64,000 bases of DNA from Celeribacter litoreus (GTDB taxonomy: Bacteria; Pseudomonadota; Alphaproteobacteria; Rhodobacterales; Rhodobacteraceae). The DNA is taken from NCBI RefSeq assembly GCF_020165855.1, contig NZ_JAIUFY010000014.1, positions 372,001 through 436,000 of the forward strand, given 5' to 3'. Below, one piece after another: positions 8,420 through 16,855 of this stretch (position 1 is its first letter; each line of letters begins with the position of its first letter). A model generated the notes under the pieces. It did not search any database, was not told where the DNA came from, and worked only from the letters and a program-made list of their open reading frames with translations. A program made the position numbers and the translations under genes.

Positions 8420-10111
8420 TTACGCCACTCCCGCCAGATGACGGCCCGTGATGTAGCCGAAGGTGAGTGCAGGCCCGAGGGTAATCCCCGCGCCCGGATA
8501 GTTGCCGCCCATGATCGAGGCGCGGTCGTTGCCCACCGCATAAAGCCCCGCAATCGGGTGATGTTCGGTGTCGAGAACCTGACCCTCAACCGTGGTTTGC
8601 AGACCGTCAAAGGTCCCCAGATCGCCCATAATGACCTTGAGCGCGTAGAACGGGCCCTCGGTGACGGGCGCGACGCAAGGGTTCGGTTTGACCTCCGGAT
8701 CGGCCAGATATCGGTTGAACGCCGTGCTGCCACGTCCGAATTCGGGATCCTCGCCGCGCACCGCGTCTTTGTTGTAGGCCGCAACGGTCTCTTTGAGACC
8801 CGCCGCATCAATGCCCGCGTTCTTCGCGAGTTCATCGAGTGTCTTGCCGGACACGAGATAGCCGTTCTTCAGATAGGGCGTGAGCGGCACGGGCGCGGGT
8901 TTCGCGTAGCCGAGACCGTATTTGCGGATCGTCGGACGGTCCGCGATGAGCCAGCAGGCGGTCTCTTTCTGACCTTCGCAGGCCTTGATCAGAGCCGCGC
9001 CCACGTCGTGGTAGCTCTCGCTTTCGTTGGTGAAGCGTTTGCCATTCGCCAGAACGCCGATGATCCCCGGTTTGTAACGGTCGAGAAGGTGCGGGAAGGC
9101 TTTGAACCCGCCCTTGTGCGGCACCTTGGACACGGGCATCCACGCGGAGGTCTCGGAGAATTTGACGTCAAACGCGCCACCGACCGCACGGCCAAGGTCA
9201 ATCCCGTCGCCGGTGTTGTCCTCTGGCACAGGCGAGAGGTGTTCGCCACCGCGCCGCAGATGCGGGTAGGCCTCTCGGATTTTCTCGACATCATGGGCGA
9301 AACCACCTGCGGCCAGCACAACGCCTTTCGACGCCCGCACCGTCACAACACCCATCTCGCCTTTAACCTTCGCGCCAACAACGGCGCCGTTTTCGGTCAA
9401 AAGCTCGGTCGCGGGGCTGTCAGTGTAGATCGGAATCCCGAGATCAAAACAGCTCTTCGCCAGACGTGCCGCGAGTGCGTTGCCAGAGGTCACATGCGTG
9501 CCGCGCCCGTACCGTGCGACTTCGGCGGCGTGAGCCGCGAGACGCTTGGTCACGTAGGCGAAGGACACGACGCTCTTTGTCGCGTTGAAGAAGTGTTTGA
9601 TGTCGGCGTTCGAGGAATTGAACATCATCCCCATGAAGGTGATCGTGGAGAGCGGCGGGCGCAGACGCTTGAGGTCTTTGCCAAGGCTGCTCGTGTCAAA
9701 CGGCGCCGCCGTGATGGAGCGCCCCACCTGAGCCCCACCCGGAGCGTCGGGATGGTAGTCGGGATAGAAAGAGGGCACGAATTTCACTTCGGTCTCGCTC
9801 TCAAAGAAATTGATCGCTTTGGGCCCGTTCTCGAGATAGGCGTCGACCGCCTCGGCCTCGAAAAAGTTGCCGGTTTCGGATTTCATGTACTCGCGCGCCC
9901 GCTCTACATCGCCGGGGGCGCAATGTTCATTGCCCGGAATCCAAAGAACACCGCCCGAAAAGGCGGTGGTGCCACCGAAGACCGGTGCTTTTTCGATGAT
10001 GATGACGTCGAGTCCGTTCTTTTTGGCCGTGATCGCGGTGGACATGCCACCCGCGCCAGAGCCGATCACCAATACGTCACAGTGCGTGCCGTCCTTGAGG
10101 CGGTCTTGCAT
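8420..10111 (-). CDS. FAD-dependent oxidoreductase, KSTD/fumarate-reductase-like
   Basis: A 563-residue flavoprotein of the FAD_binding_2 family (3-ketosteroid dehydrogenase, flavocytochrome c and tricarballylate dehydrogenase relatives). The start at 10111 is set by GGAGGAGAAACG upstream; the frame stays open further but has no better start. The dinucleotide loop is CDVLVIGSGAGG (residues 11-22), a GVVLAAGGFAHD strand follows, and the C-terminal flavin motif is GGNYPGAGITLGPALTFGY. No signal peptide or haem motif is seen, so it is probably cytoplasmic. It is paired with an SDR and divergent from an AraC-type regulator. A paralogue of almost the same length is at 27815-29509. I infer desaturation of a cyclic hydroxy- or keto-acid. 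Confidence 0.85.
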   Translation of the reverse strand: MQDRLKDGTHCDVLVIGSGAGGMSTAITAKKNGLDVIIIEKAPVFGGTTAFSGGVLWIPGNEHCAPGDVERAREYMKSETGNFFEAEAVDAYLENGPKAINFFESETEVKFVPSFYPDYHPDAPGGAQVGRSITAAPFDTSSLGKDLKRLRPPLSTITFMGMMFNSSNADIKHFFNATKSVVSFAYVTKRLAAHAAEVARYGRGTHVTSGNALAARLAKSCFDLGIPIYTDSPATELLTENGAVVGAKVKGEMGVVTVRASKGVVLAAGGFAHDVEKIREAYPHLRRGGEHLSPVPEDNTGDGIDLGRAVGGAFDVKFSETSAWMPVSKVPHKGGFKAFPHLLDRYKPGIIGVLANGKRFTNESESYHDVGAALIKACEGQKETACWLIADRPTIRKYGLGYAKPAPVPLTPYLKNGYLVSGKTLDELAKNAGIDAAGLKETVAAYNKDAVRGEDPEFGRGSTAFNRYLADPEVKPNPCVAPVTEGPFYALKVIMGDLGTFDGLQTTVEGQVLDTEHHPIAGLYAVGNDRASIMGGNYPGAGITLGPALTFGYITGRHLAGVA

Positions 10112-10215
10112 CGTTTCTCCTCCAGTTGTGCGGCGGAAATGAGCCGCCTCCCTGTGACGAGATATGCCAAGCAGCCGCGCATTCGCGAATGGACGGACGC
10201 CGAAATTCATTGCAC

Positions 10216-10235
10216 AATTGACCAACGCATCCGGA
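10216..10235 (+). promoter_or_regulatory. Putative AraC-regulator operator, copy 2
   Basis: Second copy of AATTG-N-CCAA-N3-ATCCGGA, in the 158-bp region between the divergent flavoprotein and AraC-type genes. A related 11-mer, GAATTGTCCAA, also occurs on the minus strand inside the regulator gene at 10389-10399. The position suits autoregulation and control of the flavoprotein operon. Confidence 0.5.
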
Positions 10236-10269
10236 GGAGGAGCCGGATGCACAGCGGAGGAGAAAAGGG

Positions 10270-11175
10270 ATGCTGCACGTCAAAGAACAGCTAATTCCAC
10301 GTATTTATCTATATGGTGAGGAGCTTTCGGAGGTCGAACTTGACTTTGTTCATGTGGAGCCAATCCGCGATCGCTCCGGCGCAAACGATTGGACAATTCG
10401 TCCGCACGCGCACCCCGATCACATCCAGCTTCTCTATGTCGAACATGGCGGCGGCGAGATCCGGATTGAGTCGCAGACCTATCCGATCCCCGTGCCTGCG
10501 ATGATCGTCATTCCGGTGGCGATGGTGCACGAAATCCACTTCCTTCCCGGCACAGACGGCCATGTCATCACGGCGGCGGGCACATACGCAAAGGCGATGA
10601 CCCAAGGGGACGCGCGCTATGGAGAGGCGCTCGCGCATCCGGCGGTCTATCCGCTCCAAGGGGATGAGGCGAATTGCGGGGCGCTTAAGGAAAGTTTCGA
10701 ATGGATGCGCCGCGAATATGTCTGGACTGCCCCCGGTCGCCGCCTCGCGATCAAGGCACAGTTCGAACGTATTCTCGTGGCCCTGATGCGCCTGCGATCC
10801 GACGCGGGGAGCATTGATCCGCAGCGTGTTGACCGCGATTATGACCTGCTGTGCCGCTACCGCGAGTTGCTAGAAGCGCACTTCAAAGAGCAGAAAGCCC
10901 TCGAATTCTATGCCTCCAAACTCGGTGTCTCGATCCAGCGATTGAACCTTGCTTGCAAGGCGCGGGCGGACAAAACGGCCTCTCAACTCCTCCATGAACG
11001 CGTGGTGATCGAGGCAAAGCGTTGTCTCATCTACATGACCATGACAGTCGCGGAGGTGGGTTATGACCTCGGGTTCGAAGACCCGGCCTATTTCTCGCGC
11101 TTCTTCTCTCAACGCGTCGGTGTGCCGCCGGGGGCGTATCGGGAGGCGCGTCTCGCGGAACGTCAGAAAGCCTGA
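10270..11175 (+). CDS. AraC/XylS-family transcriptional regulator (PobR-like)
   Basis: A 301-residue regulator. The N-terminal half is cupin-like (HPDHIQLLYVEHGGGEI then PVPAMIVIPVAMVHEIHF), the usual ligand-sensing domain. The C-terminal ~90 residues hold two AraC helix-turn-helix units: FYASKLGVSIQRLNLAC and, after a linker, VAEVGYDLGFEDPAYFSRFF followed by GVPPGAYR, the family signature. A GGAGG site precedes the ATG. It is divergent from the flavoprotein-SDR operon and codirectional with the NIPSNAP gene. Repeated AATTGtCCAA-type sites at 865, 10216, 11178 and 11231 are its most likely targets. Such regulators typically activate aromatic or hydroaromatic catabolism. Confidence 0.88.
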   Translation: MLHVKEQLIPRIYLYGEELSEVELDFVHVEPIRDRSGANDWTIRPHAHPDHIQLLYVEHGGGEIRIESQTYPIPVPAMIVIPVAMVHEIHFLPGTDGHVITAAGTYAKAMTQGDARYGEALAHPAVYPLQGDEANCGALKESFEWMRREYVWTAPGRRLAIKAQFERILVALMRLRSDAGSIDPQRVDRDYDLLCRYRELLEAHFKEQKALEFYASKLGVSIQRLNLACKARADKTASQLLHERVVIEAKRCLIYMTMTVAEVGYDLGFEDPAYFSRFFSQRVGVPPGAYREARLAERQKA

Positions 11176-11177
11176 GC

Positions 11178-11241
11178 GAATTGTTCAAGTGAAACCGCGT
11201 ATCCTGCATGTTTTGGGCGGATCGGGAATGGAATTGTCCAA
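11178..11241 (+). promoter_or_regulatory. Pair of GAATTGTYCAA boxes before the NIPSNAP gene
   Basis: GAATTGTTCAA at 11178-11188 and GAATTGTCCAA at 11231-11241 stand 53 bp apart, about five helical turns, just upstream of the NIPSNAP start. The second is identical to the 11-mer at 864-874. A direct-repeat layout is usual for AraC-family operators. Confidence 0.4.
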
Positions 11242-11261
11242 GCGGAAATTGGGAGGGCAAG

Positions 11262-11828
11262 ATGATCCACGAACTGCGCGCATATGACCTGAAACCCGGC
11301 ACGGGACCGGCCTATCTGTCATTGTTCATGAAACAGGGCATCGGTGCGGTAACGCGGCATTTGCCGATGGCGGGATATTGGCTCACGGACACGGGGGCGC
11401 TCAATCGGCTCTATCATCTCTGGATTTACGAGAGCCTTGAGGAACGTGCGGCGGCGCGTGTCGGGCTTGGGGCCGATCAGGAATGGACCACGGGGTTTGT
11501 GCCGGAAGGGTTTCCCCTGATCGTGTCGCAGCGCAATATGCTCATGGAACGTCTGGAGGGCGGGGCGATGCTGGATGCGGCTGAAGCAGGGCGGAAGACC
11601 AATCACCCGCACGCCCCCGATGCGCCTGTCTTTGCCGACGGAATGCAGAGCATCACGTTCGGAGCTGATGCAGACAGTGACCAACCCATTGTCGGGCGCT
11701 GGCGCGTGGTCTCGGGGGAGACTGTCGGAGAGATTGTGACGCTTTGGGGGGGGGATCCGATGGCGACCGCCGAAGGCGCCGAGCGTCATGAAATCCTCCG
11801 CCCAATCTCTGTGTCGCCGCTCCGTTAA
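11262..11828 (+). CDS. NIPSNAP-family protein
   Basis: A 188-residue protein. The ATG at 11262 is chosen because GGGAGGG lies 6 bp upstream and the product then begins MIHELRAYDLKPGTGPAYL, the typical opening of a NIPSNAP (ferredoxin-like alpha+beta barrel) domain. The middle RLYHLWIYESLEERAAARVGL also matches that fold. The C-terminal 60 residues are less typical. Bacterial NIPSNAP proteins have no settled biochemical function but are commonly found in catabolic operons for aromatic or lipid-like substrates. Its stop overlaps the stop of the convergent SDR gene by the 4-bp palindrome TTAA. Confidence 0.75.
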   Translation: MIHELRAYDLKPGTGPAYLSLFMKQGIGAVTRHLPMAGYWLTDTGALNRLYHLWIYESLEERAAARVGLGADQEWTTGFVPEGFPLIVSQRNMLMERLEGGAMLDAAEAGRKTNHPHAPDAPVFADGMQSITFGADADSDQPIVGRWRVVSGETVGEIVTLWGGDPMATAEGAERHEILRPISVSPLR

Positions 11829-12580
11829 AGATCGTCCGCCGCGCCGTAGGCCATCCAACCGGCATCGACCGAGAGGGTCGATCCGGTGATGGCCGAGGCC
11901 GCAGGCGAACACAGAAATACAATGGACTCCGCGATCTCGGACGGTTCGATCATCCGCCCGAGTGGCACCCTGCGCAGGATTTTGTCCGTGTCGAGAAGCC
12001 CGTCTTTGATCAACCCGCGCACGAGGTCGGTGGCAACATAACCCGGCGCGACGGCGTTCACACGGATGCCGGCACGGCCCCACTCGGACGCCATGGATTT
12101 CGTCATCGCGACCAATCCGGCCTTTGCGGCTCCGTAGGAATTACGACGGGGCAGGCCAGTGAGTGCGGCGATGGAGGCGAGGTTGACGATGGCCCCGCCA
12201 TGGCCCGCGGCGAGCATCACCTTCGCCGCCTCACGCGCCATGAGGAAACTGCCAGCAACATGGATGTCGAGCATCCGGCGCACATGGTCGATGGTTTGCT
12301 CGGTCGTCGGGATGTTCATGTCTCCAATGCCCGCGTTGTTCACCAGAATGTCGACGGTCCCGATGGTCTCAAAGGCGGTTTTCACGCCGACTTCATCCGT
12401 CACGTTGACCGCAAGGCCGAGATGCCCGTCGCCCAAGAAGGCCGCTTTCTCTGCCGCCAGTTCGCCATTCATATCGAGAATGGCCACCCGCGCCCCGCGC
12501 GCTGCAAAGAGTTCTGCCACGGCCAACCCGATGCCCGACGCGCCCCCTGTGATGACGGCTGTTTTTCCTGCGAAACTCAT
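11825..12580 (-). CDS. Short-chain dehydrogenase/reductase (SDR)
   Basis: A 251-residue classical SDR. The ATG at 12580 is preferred to a GTG two codons upstream because AGGGAGG is then 7 nt away. The cofactor loop is TGGASGIG (about residues 10-17), followed by NNAG, a Ser-containing NLASIAALTG strand, YGAAK as the Tyr-Lys pair, and a C-terminal GSTLSVDAGW. It is divergent from another SDR gene starting at 12792, with a 211-bp shared control region. The substrate is unknown; membership of the AraC-controlled catabolic neighbourhood is the best clue. Confidence 0.87.
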   Translation of the reverse strand: MSFAGKTAVITGGASGIGLAVAELFAARGARVAILDMNGELAAEKAAFLGDGHLGLAVNVTDEVGVKTAFETIGTVDILVNNAGIGDMNIPTTEQTIDHVRRMLDIHVAGSFLMAREAAKVMLAAGHGGAIVNLASIAALTGLPRRNSYGAAKAGLVAMTKSMASEWGRAGIRVNAVAPGYVATDLVRGLIKDGLLDTDKILRRVPLGRMIEPSEIAESIVFLCSPAASAITGSTLSVDAGWMAYGAADDL

Positions 12581-12791
12581 GGACACTCCTCCCTAGGTCT
12601 TAACGCGTATTCTCGGCGCGATAAGGCAAAGTCGCGATGCACAGGCCACAGAGAATATTGGAGAATTCCGGTTCTCTCGGCCGAAAATTCAAGCCGCCTA
12701 GCGATGTGTCCATTGTTGCGGTCGTGCCGCTTTGCGACGATGGCCTCAACGCACTTAAATCTGCGAAAAAATAAGGAATTGGAGGAAGTTT

Positions 12792-13565
12792 ATGCGCATT
12801 ATGTTGACTGGCGGGAGTGAAGGGATCGGGGGCGCAACCCTGCGCCAGATGGCCCGCGAGGCGCAGGCCCGCGGCGATGAAATCAAGATCGTCACCACCG
12901 CCTCAGGCCGCAAACCAGCGCCAGCAGAGTTGATCGCGGAATTGGAAGGCTTCGGTGCCGAAGTTTTGTTCCTAACGGGCGACCTCGGCGACGCAGAGGT
13001 GGCGCGTGAGATTGCGGCTAAATCGCTCGAGTTTCTAGGTGGTCTTGACGTGTTTGTGTCGAATGCAGGCGCGGGGAAACCGGCCCCGTTGGCAGAGCAA
13101 CCGCTCGAAGAATGGGACCGGATGTTCAATCTCAACGTCCGCTCGACCTTCGTTCTAGCGCAGGCCTTCTATCCGGCGCTCAAAGAGTCCAAGGGCGCGA
13201 TTGTGGTCGTCGCGTCCATGTCGGGCATGCAGGCCCATTTGGGGCAGGCGGCCTACGCGCCCGCGAAAGCGGCGGTTATCTCGCTCGTTGAAAACCTCGC
13301 GATGGAATGGGCGCCGGATGGCATTCGGGTCAATGCCGTGGCACCGGGGATGATCCGCACGCCGCTCACCGCTGCGATCTATGAAAAAGAGGGGCTTGAG
13401 GAAGCACGGTCCAAACGCGTGCCGCTCGGACGCGTGGGCAAACCCGAAGACATCGCGGCCGTGATCGCCTTTCTGGCTTCAGAGGGCGCAGGTTATGTGA
13501 CCGGACAAACCCTTCTCGCGGATGGCGGGGTGTCTGCGACGGGCCTGAATAATCTCCCTAGCTGA
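12792..13565 (+). CDS. Short-chain dehydrogenase/reductase (SDR)
   Basis: A 257-residue classical SDR with TGGSEGIG starting at residue 6, unusually close to the N-terminus. SNAG takes the place of NNAG, the serine strand is VVVASMSGM, the Tyr-Lys pair is YAPAK, and VTGQTLLADGG lies near the C-terminus. A GGAGG site precedes the ATG. It is the third SDR within 6 kb, alongside a flavoprotein and the NIPSNAP gene. This fits a pathway with several alcohol/ketone steps, but no individual substrate can be named. A strong hairpin follows directly. Confidence 0.87.
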   Translation: MRIMLTGGSEGIGGATLRQMAREAQARGDEIKIVTTASGRKPAPAELIAELEGFGAEVLFLTGDLGDAEVAREIAAKSLEFLGGLDVFVSNAGAGKPAPLAEQPLEEWDRMFNLNVRSTFVLAQAFYPALKESKGAIVVVASMSGMQAHLGQAAYAPAKAAVISLVENLAMEWAPDGIRVNAVAPGMIRTPLTAAIYEKEGLEEARSKRVPLGRVGKPEDIAAVIAFLASEGAGYVTGQTLLADGGVSATGLNNLPS

Positions 13566-13567
13566 AC

Positions 13568-13604
13568 AAAAAAGAACCGGCCCCGCGTGACTTGGGCCGG
13601 TTCT
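13568..13604. terminator. Bidirectional Rho-independent terminator
   Basis: A perfect 11-bp stem (AGAACCGGCCC at 13573-13583, complement at 13594-13604) with a 10-nt loop. An A-run at 13568-13573 becomes a T-tract on the minus strand, so the element chiefly terminates the tctCBA operon and can also close the plus-strand SDR gene. Confidence 0.85.
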
Positions 13605-13630
13605 CAGGTTCTCGACGGGTCCAGTGAGGA

Positions 13631-15172
13631 TCAGTCGGAGATCGCGCCTTCTTCGTCGCGGGGCGCGTGCATTTGTGCTTTCACCTTGCGGCCGATGATG
13701 AGCGGCAGGATGAAGCCGATGATGGCGATGGACCAGAGTGCGATGGACAGCGGGCTATCCACGAGGGTCCACCAGTTGCCGTTGTCGATGCTGATCGCGC
13801 GGCGCAGGTTGTTCTCCATCGAGTTGCCGAGCAGCGTGCCGAGGATGATCGGAACGAGCGGCACGTCGAGCTTGCGCAGCACCCAGCCCATGACACCAAA
13901 GCCGATCATGACAAGCAGGTCGAAGGACGAGCCGGAAATCCCGTAAATCCCCACAAAAGACACCATCGCAACGATCGGCATGAGGATTTTCGGCGGCACC
14001 ATGAGAACGCGGGTGAACAGGCCGATCATCGGGATGTTCATCGCCAGAAGCATGATGTTCGCAATGAACAGCGCCGCAATCAGGCCCCAGACCACGTCAG
14101 GGTTCTGCGAGAACAGCAGCGGGCCGGGCGTGATGTTCAGAGACAGCAGCACGGCGAGCAGAACAGCGGTCGTGCCGGAGCCCGGAACACCGAGCGCGAG
14201 CATCGGAACGAGTGCACCACCAGCGGCGGCGTTGTTGCCTGCCTCAGGTGCAGCCACACCACGCGGATCACCTTTGCCAAAGGTCTTGCCATCCTTGTCC
14301 ACGAGACGTTTCTCGAAGGAGTAGGAGATGAAGGACCCGAGCGACGCACCAGCCCCCGGAAGGACACCCGCGAGGAAGCCGAGGAACGTGGAGCGCACCA
14401 TGGTCGGGGTGGTTTCTTTGAGCATGGACATCGGCGGCGTTAGACGGCCAACGCGGATCTTCGCGGTGTCACCGTCTGCATCGCCGTGACGGTGTTCGAG
14501 GAAGATGAAGACCTCGGACAGAGCGAACAGACCCACGATAGCGACGAGGAAGTCCAGACCGTCATAGAGGTGCACTTCGCCGAAGGTAAAACGCGGGACG
14601 CCGGTTTGAGTGTCCACCCCGATCATGGCGAGGCCGAGGCCGAGCGCGGCCGCAAAAGCGGATTTGGCTTGGTTCGTGGAGGACACGCCGCCGAGCGTCA
14701 TGAACGCGAGGGCAAAGAGCGCAAAGTATTCTGCCGGTCCGAACAGGAGTGCGATTTTCACGAGCTGCGGCGCGAGGAAGATCAGGCCCCAGGTCGCGAA
14801 GAACGCACCGACGAAGGACGCGATGCCGGAGAGGGAGAGAGCTTGACCGGCCATGCCCTTTTTCGCCATCGGGTGCCCGTCGAGACAGGTCATCATCGCG
14901 GGTTCATCGCCCGGAATGTTGAGCAGGATGGACGAAATACGACCGCCATACATCGCGCCGTAGTAGACCGACGTGAGGAGGATGAGCGACGGCGTCGCGC
15001 CGAGGCCGAGGGTGAAGGCGAGCGGGATCAGAATGGCCACGCCGTTCGACGGGCCGAGACCGGGCAGGGCGCCCATGATCGTGCCGAGAAAACAGCCCAG
15101 AAGGGCGAGCATCAGGTTTTGCCACGTGAGCGCGATGGCGAAACCGTCTGCGAGAGACATCAAAGTATCCAT
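13631..15172 (-). CDS. tctA: Tripartite tricarboxylate transporter, large membrane subunit (TctA)
   Basis: A 513-residue inner-membrane protein with about 11-12 hydrophobic helices. It shows the TctA opening GTIMGALPGLGPSNGVAIL, the repeated counterpart FLAGVLPGAGASLGSFISY in the second half, and NAAAGGALVPMLALGVPGSG, a conserved family segment. It forms the sodium/proton-coupled pore of a TTT system with TctB and the periplasmic TctC. The order on this strand is tctC, tctB, tctA, with tctA last before a terminator. The adjacent TctDE-like two-component system suggests induction by the substrate, likely a di- or tricarboxylate. Exact specificity is unknown. Confidence 0.92.
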   Translation of the reverse strand: MDTLMSLADGFAIALTWQNLMLALLGCFLGTIMGALPGLGPSNGVAILIPLAFTLGLGATPSLILLTSVYYGAMYGGRISSILLNIPGDEPAMMTCLDGHPMAKKGMAGQALSLSGIASFVGAFFATWGLIFLAPQLVKIALLFGPAEYFALFALAFMTLGGVSSTNQAKSAFAAALGLGLAMIGVDTQTGVPRFTFGEVHLYDGLDFLVAIVGLFALSEVFIFLEHRHGDADGDTAKIRVGRLTPPMSMLKETTPTMVRSTFLGFLAGVLPGAGASLGSFISYSFEKRLVDKDGKTFGKGDPRGVAAPEAGNNAAAGGALVPMLALGVPGSGTTAVLLAVLLSLNITPGPLLFSQNPDVVWGLIAALFIANIMLLAMNIPMIGLFTRVLMVPPKILMPIVAMVSFVGIYGISGSSFDLLVMIGFGVMGWVLRKLDVPLVPIILGTLLGNSMENNLRRAISIDNGNWWTLVDSPLSIALWSIAIIGFILPLIIGRKVKAQMHAPRDEEGAISD

Positions 15173-15184
15173 AAGACCTCTCCT

Positions 15185-15616
15185 TTAGAAACCGAGCGGG
15201 CCACGCGCGAGCGACAGGCCGAGGACGAGATGGAAGACAGCGTAAATGCCGACGGATGTGCCGATGCCTGTGATGACAGACGCAATCACGCCGGAGCCGA
15301 GGCGCCATGTGAGATAGGTGGCGGCAAACGCGGTCGCGAAAACAAAGCCGATGACCGGCAGAAGTTCAGCGTAGAGCACCATGACGACGACAGCCGCGAC
15401 GATTTCGACAAAGCGCCCGAGGCTGGGCCATGTCGGCGAGGCGTCGGGTTTGAGGGCGATGCTGATAGAGCTCAGGCCGAGAACAACGGCGATGATAAGC
15501 GGGAAGGCTTTCGGGCCTACGGCGTCGGACAGGAAGCTTTCTTCGATGGCCAGAGCCGCAAAGGCGAACCCGATGGCGAGAAGAAGACCGACAACACCAA
15601 AGATGCGATCACTCAT
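15185..15616 (-). CDS. tctB: Tripartite tricarboxylate transporter, small membrane subunit (TctB)
   Basis: A 143-residue membrane protein. The ATG at 15616 follows AAAGGAGACCACC, an ideal ribosome site; an upstream in-frame Met at 15658 would add 14 hydrophilic residues inside the intercistronic hairpin. There are four predicted helices: residues about 5-25, 35-50, 65-85 and 90-125. TctB proteins are poorly conserved, so the call rests on length, topology and position between tctC and tctA. Confidence 0.87.
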   Translation of the reverse strand: MSDRIFGVVGLLLAIGFAFAALAIEESFLSDAVGPKAFPLIIAVVLGLSSISIALKPDASPTWPSLGRFVEIVAAVVVMVLYAELLPVIGFVFATAFAATYLTWRLGSGVIASVITGIGTSVGIYAVFHLVLGLSLARGPLGF

Positions 15617-15647
15617 GGTGGTCTCCTTTTGGGATAATTGCGAGACG

Positions 15648-15674
15648 GGGCGCCGCATGTGGAATGCGACGCCC
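15648..15674 (-). other. Hairpin between tctC and tctB
   Basis: Two 11-nt arms (15648-15658 and 15664-15674) pair with a single mismatch around a 5-nt loop. No T-run lies downstream on the minus strand. It sits directly after the binding-protein gene, as in the other transporter operons here. Confidence 0.6.
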
Positions 15675-15697
15675 TGCTTCGGAGGGATGACTACGGC

Positions 15698-16687
15698 TTA
15701 CTTGATGATGCCGATGTCACGGGAGATCTGCTGAATCTGGGCGACGCTGTCGGCAACGAAGGCTTCGAACTCGGCGCCCTGCAGGTCGAGCGGAGCCAAC
15801 CCGTTGTTTGCCATGATCTCTTTCCATTCGTCAGATGCATAGAGGTCAGCGATTTTGGACACCCATGCGTCATAGGCTTCGTCGCTCATGTCGCCCGGTG
15901 CGTAGAAGCCGCGCCAGTTTGCGCCGATGGCGTCAACGCCTTGCTCACGTGCGGTCGGGAACTCTGCGAATTCACCGCCGAGACGTTCGGGGGCGAGCAC
16001 TGCGATCACGCGGATGTCGCCGCTGTCGACAAAGCCTTTGGCTTCGGAAATGTCACCGGTGAAGGCCTGAACGGAGCCTGCGAGCAGCTGGGTCACAGCT
16101 TCGCCACCGCCATCAAACGCGATGTATTTCACGGTGCGGACGTCTTCGACGCCGTATGCGTTTGCTGCGATCAGGACTTTGAGGTGGTCCCAGCCGCCAA
16201 CGGCAGAACCGCCAGCCACGGACACAGCGGTCGGGTCGGATTTGACCATCTCGAGCAGGGTCGGGAGATCGGTGATCTCGCTGTCTGCGGCCACGGCGAT
16301 CACACCGTAATCAGCGCCCACGGAGGAGAGCCAGCGTACCTGATCCATGGTGTTGCCCGGATAGGCGCCTTGGGCGAGACGGGTCGCCGTGGCCGAGGAA
16401 GCGGCAACGATCAGGTCGTTGTCATCGCCGCGCTTGTTGACGACTTCTGCAAAGGCCACGCCACCGCCGCCACCGGCGAGGTTGACGACCTGCATGGTTT
16501 TCTCGAGCAGACCTTGGTCCTGAAGCGATTTGCCGACCTGACGGCAGGTGAAGTCCCAGCCACCGCCCGGGTTTGCCGGAGCGATACATTCGGGGTTCTC
16601 AGGGGTGAAACCGTCTGCGAATGCGCCAAGGGTAGTTGCGCCGAGCAGAGCGGCAGCGAGGGTGAGGCGGGTTGCCTTGATGATCAT
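15698..16687 (-). CDS. tctC: Tripartite tricarboxylate transporter, periplasmic binding protein (TctC)
   Basis: A 329-residue secreted binding protein. The ATG at 16687 is preceded by GGAGGAGTTTACAC. A Sec signal peptide spans about residues 1-25 (MIIKATRLTLAAALLG, then AFA-DGFTPE). The mature part has the TctC hallmarks: the N-terminal ANPGGGWDFTCR loop that contacts the carboxylate, GGGGGVAFAEV, and GGSAVGGWDHLKVLI. It is the first gene of the minus-strand tctCBA operon and is divergent from the response regulator at 16856. A CTGTCA direct-repeat site in the 168-bp gap is the probable control element. Confidence 0.92.
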   Translation of the reverse strand: MIIKATRLTLAAALLGATTLGAFADGFTPENPECIAPANPGGGWDFTCRQVGKSLQDQGLLEKTMQVVNLAGGGGGVAFAEVVNKRGDDNDLIVAASSATATRLAQGAYPGNTMDQVRWLSSVGADYGVIAVAADSEITDLPTLLEMVKSDPTAVSVAGGSAVGGWDHLKVLIAANAYGVEDVRTVKYIAFDGGGEAVTQLLAGSVQAFTGDISEAKGFVDSGDIRVIAVLAPERLGGEFAEFPTAREQGVDAIGANWRGFYAPGDMSDEAYDAWVSKIADLYASDEWKEIMANNGLAPLDLQGAEFEAFVADSVAQIQQISRDIGIIK

Positions 16688-16807
16688 GTGTAAACTCCTC
16701 CACATATTTTTCGTTCGGGCCGTATGGCCGCCCGATGTCCGCAGCTTTCGCACCACATGTTTGCGGTCTCCTCGCGAAAGGCTATGAAGGAGGTGTAATC
16801 GGCAAAG

Positions 16808-16835
16808 CTGTCACGAACCTGTCATCACTGACAGG
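16808..16835. promoter_or_regulatory. Candidate response-regulator operator between tctC and the two-component genes
   Basis: CTGTCA at 16808-16813 is repeated at 16819-16824, an 11-bp period typical of OmpR/PhoB-type dimers. The second copy also forms the 7-bp inverted repeat CCTGTCA-N4-TGACAGG (16818-16835). It lies in the divergent promoter region, close to the response-regulator start. Confidence 0.5.
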
Positions 16836-16855
16836 CTGATGCTTTCGGAGGGATG

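Noticed and set aside
7640-10294. An 884-codon open frame on the plus strand
   Set aside because: It is antisense to the SDR and flavoprotein genes, has no recognisable domain, is rich in Arg, His and Gly typical of reversed GC-rich coding DNA, and has no ribosome site.
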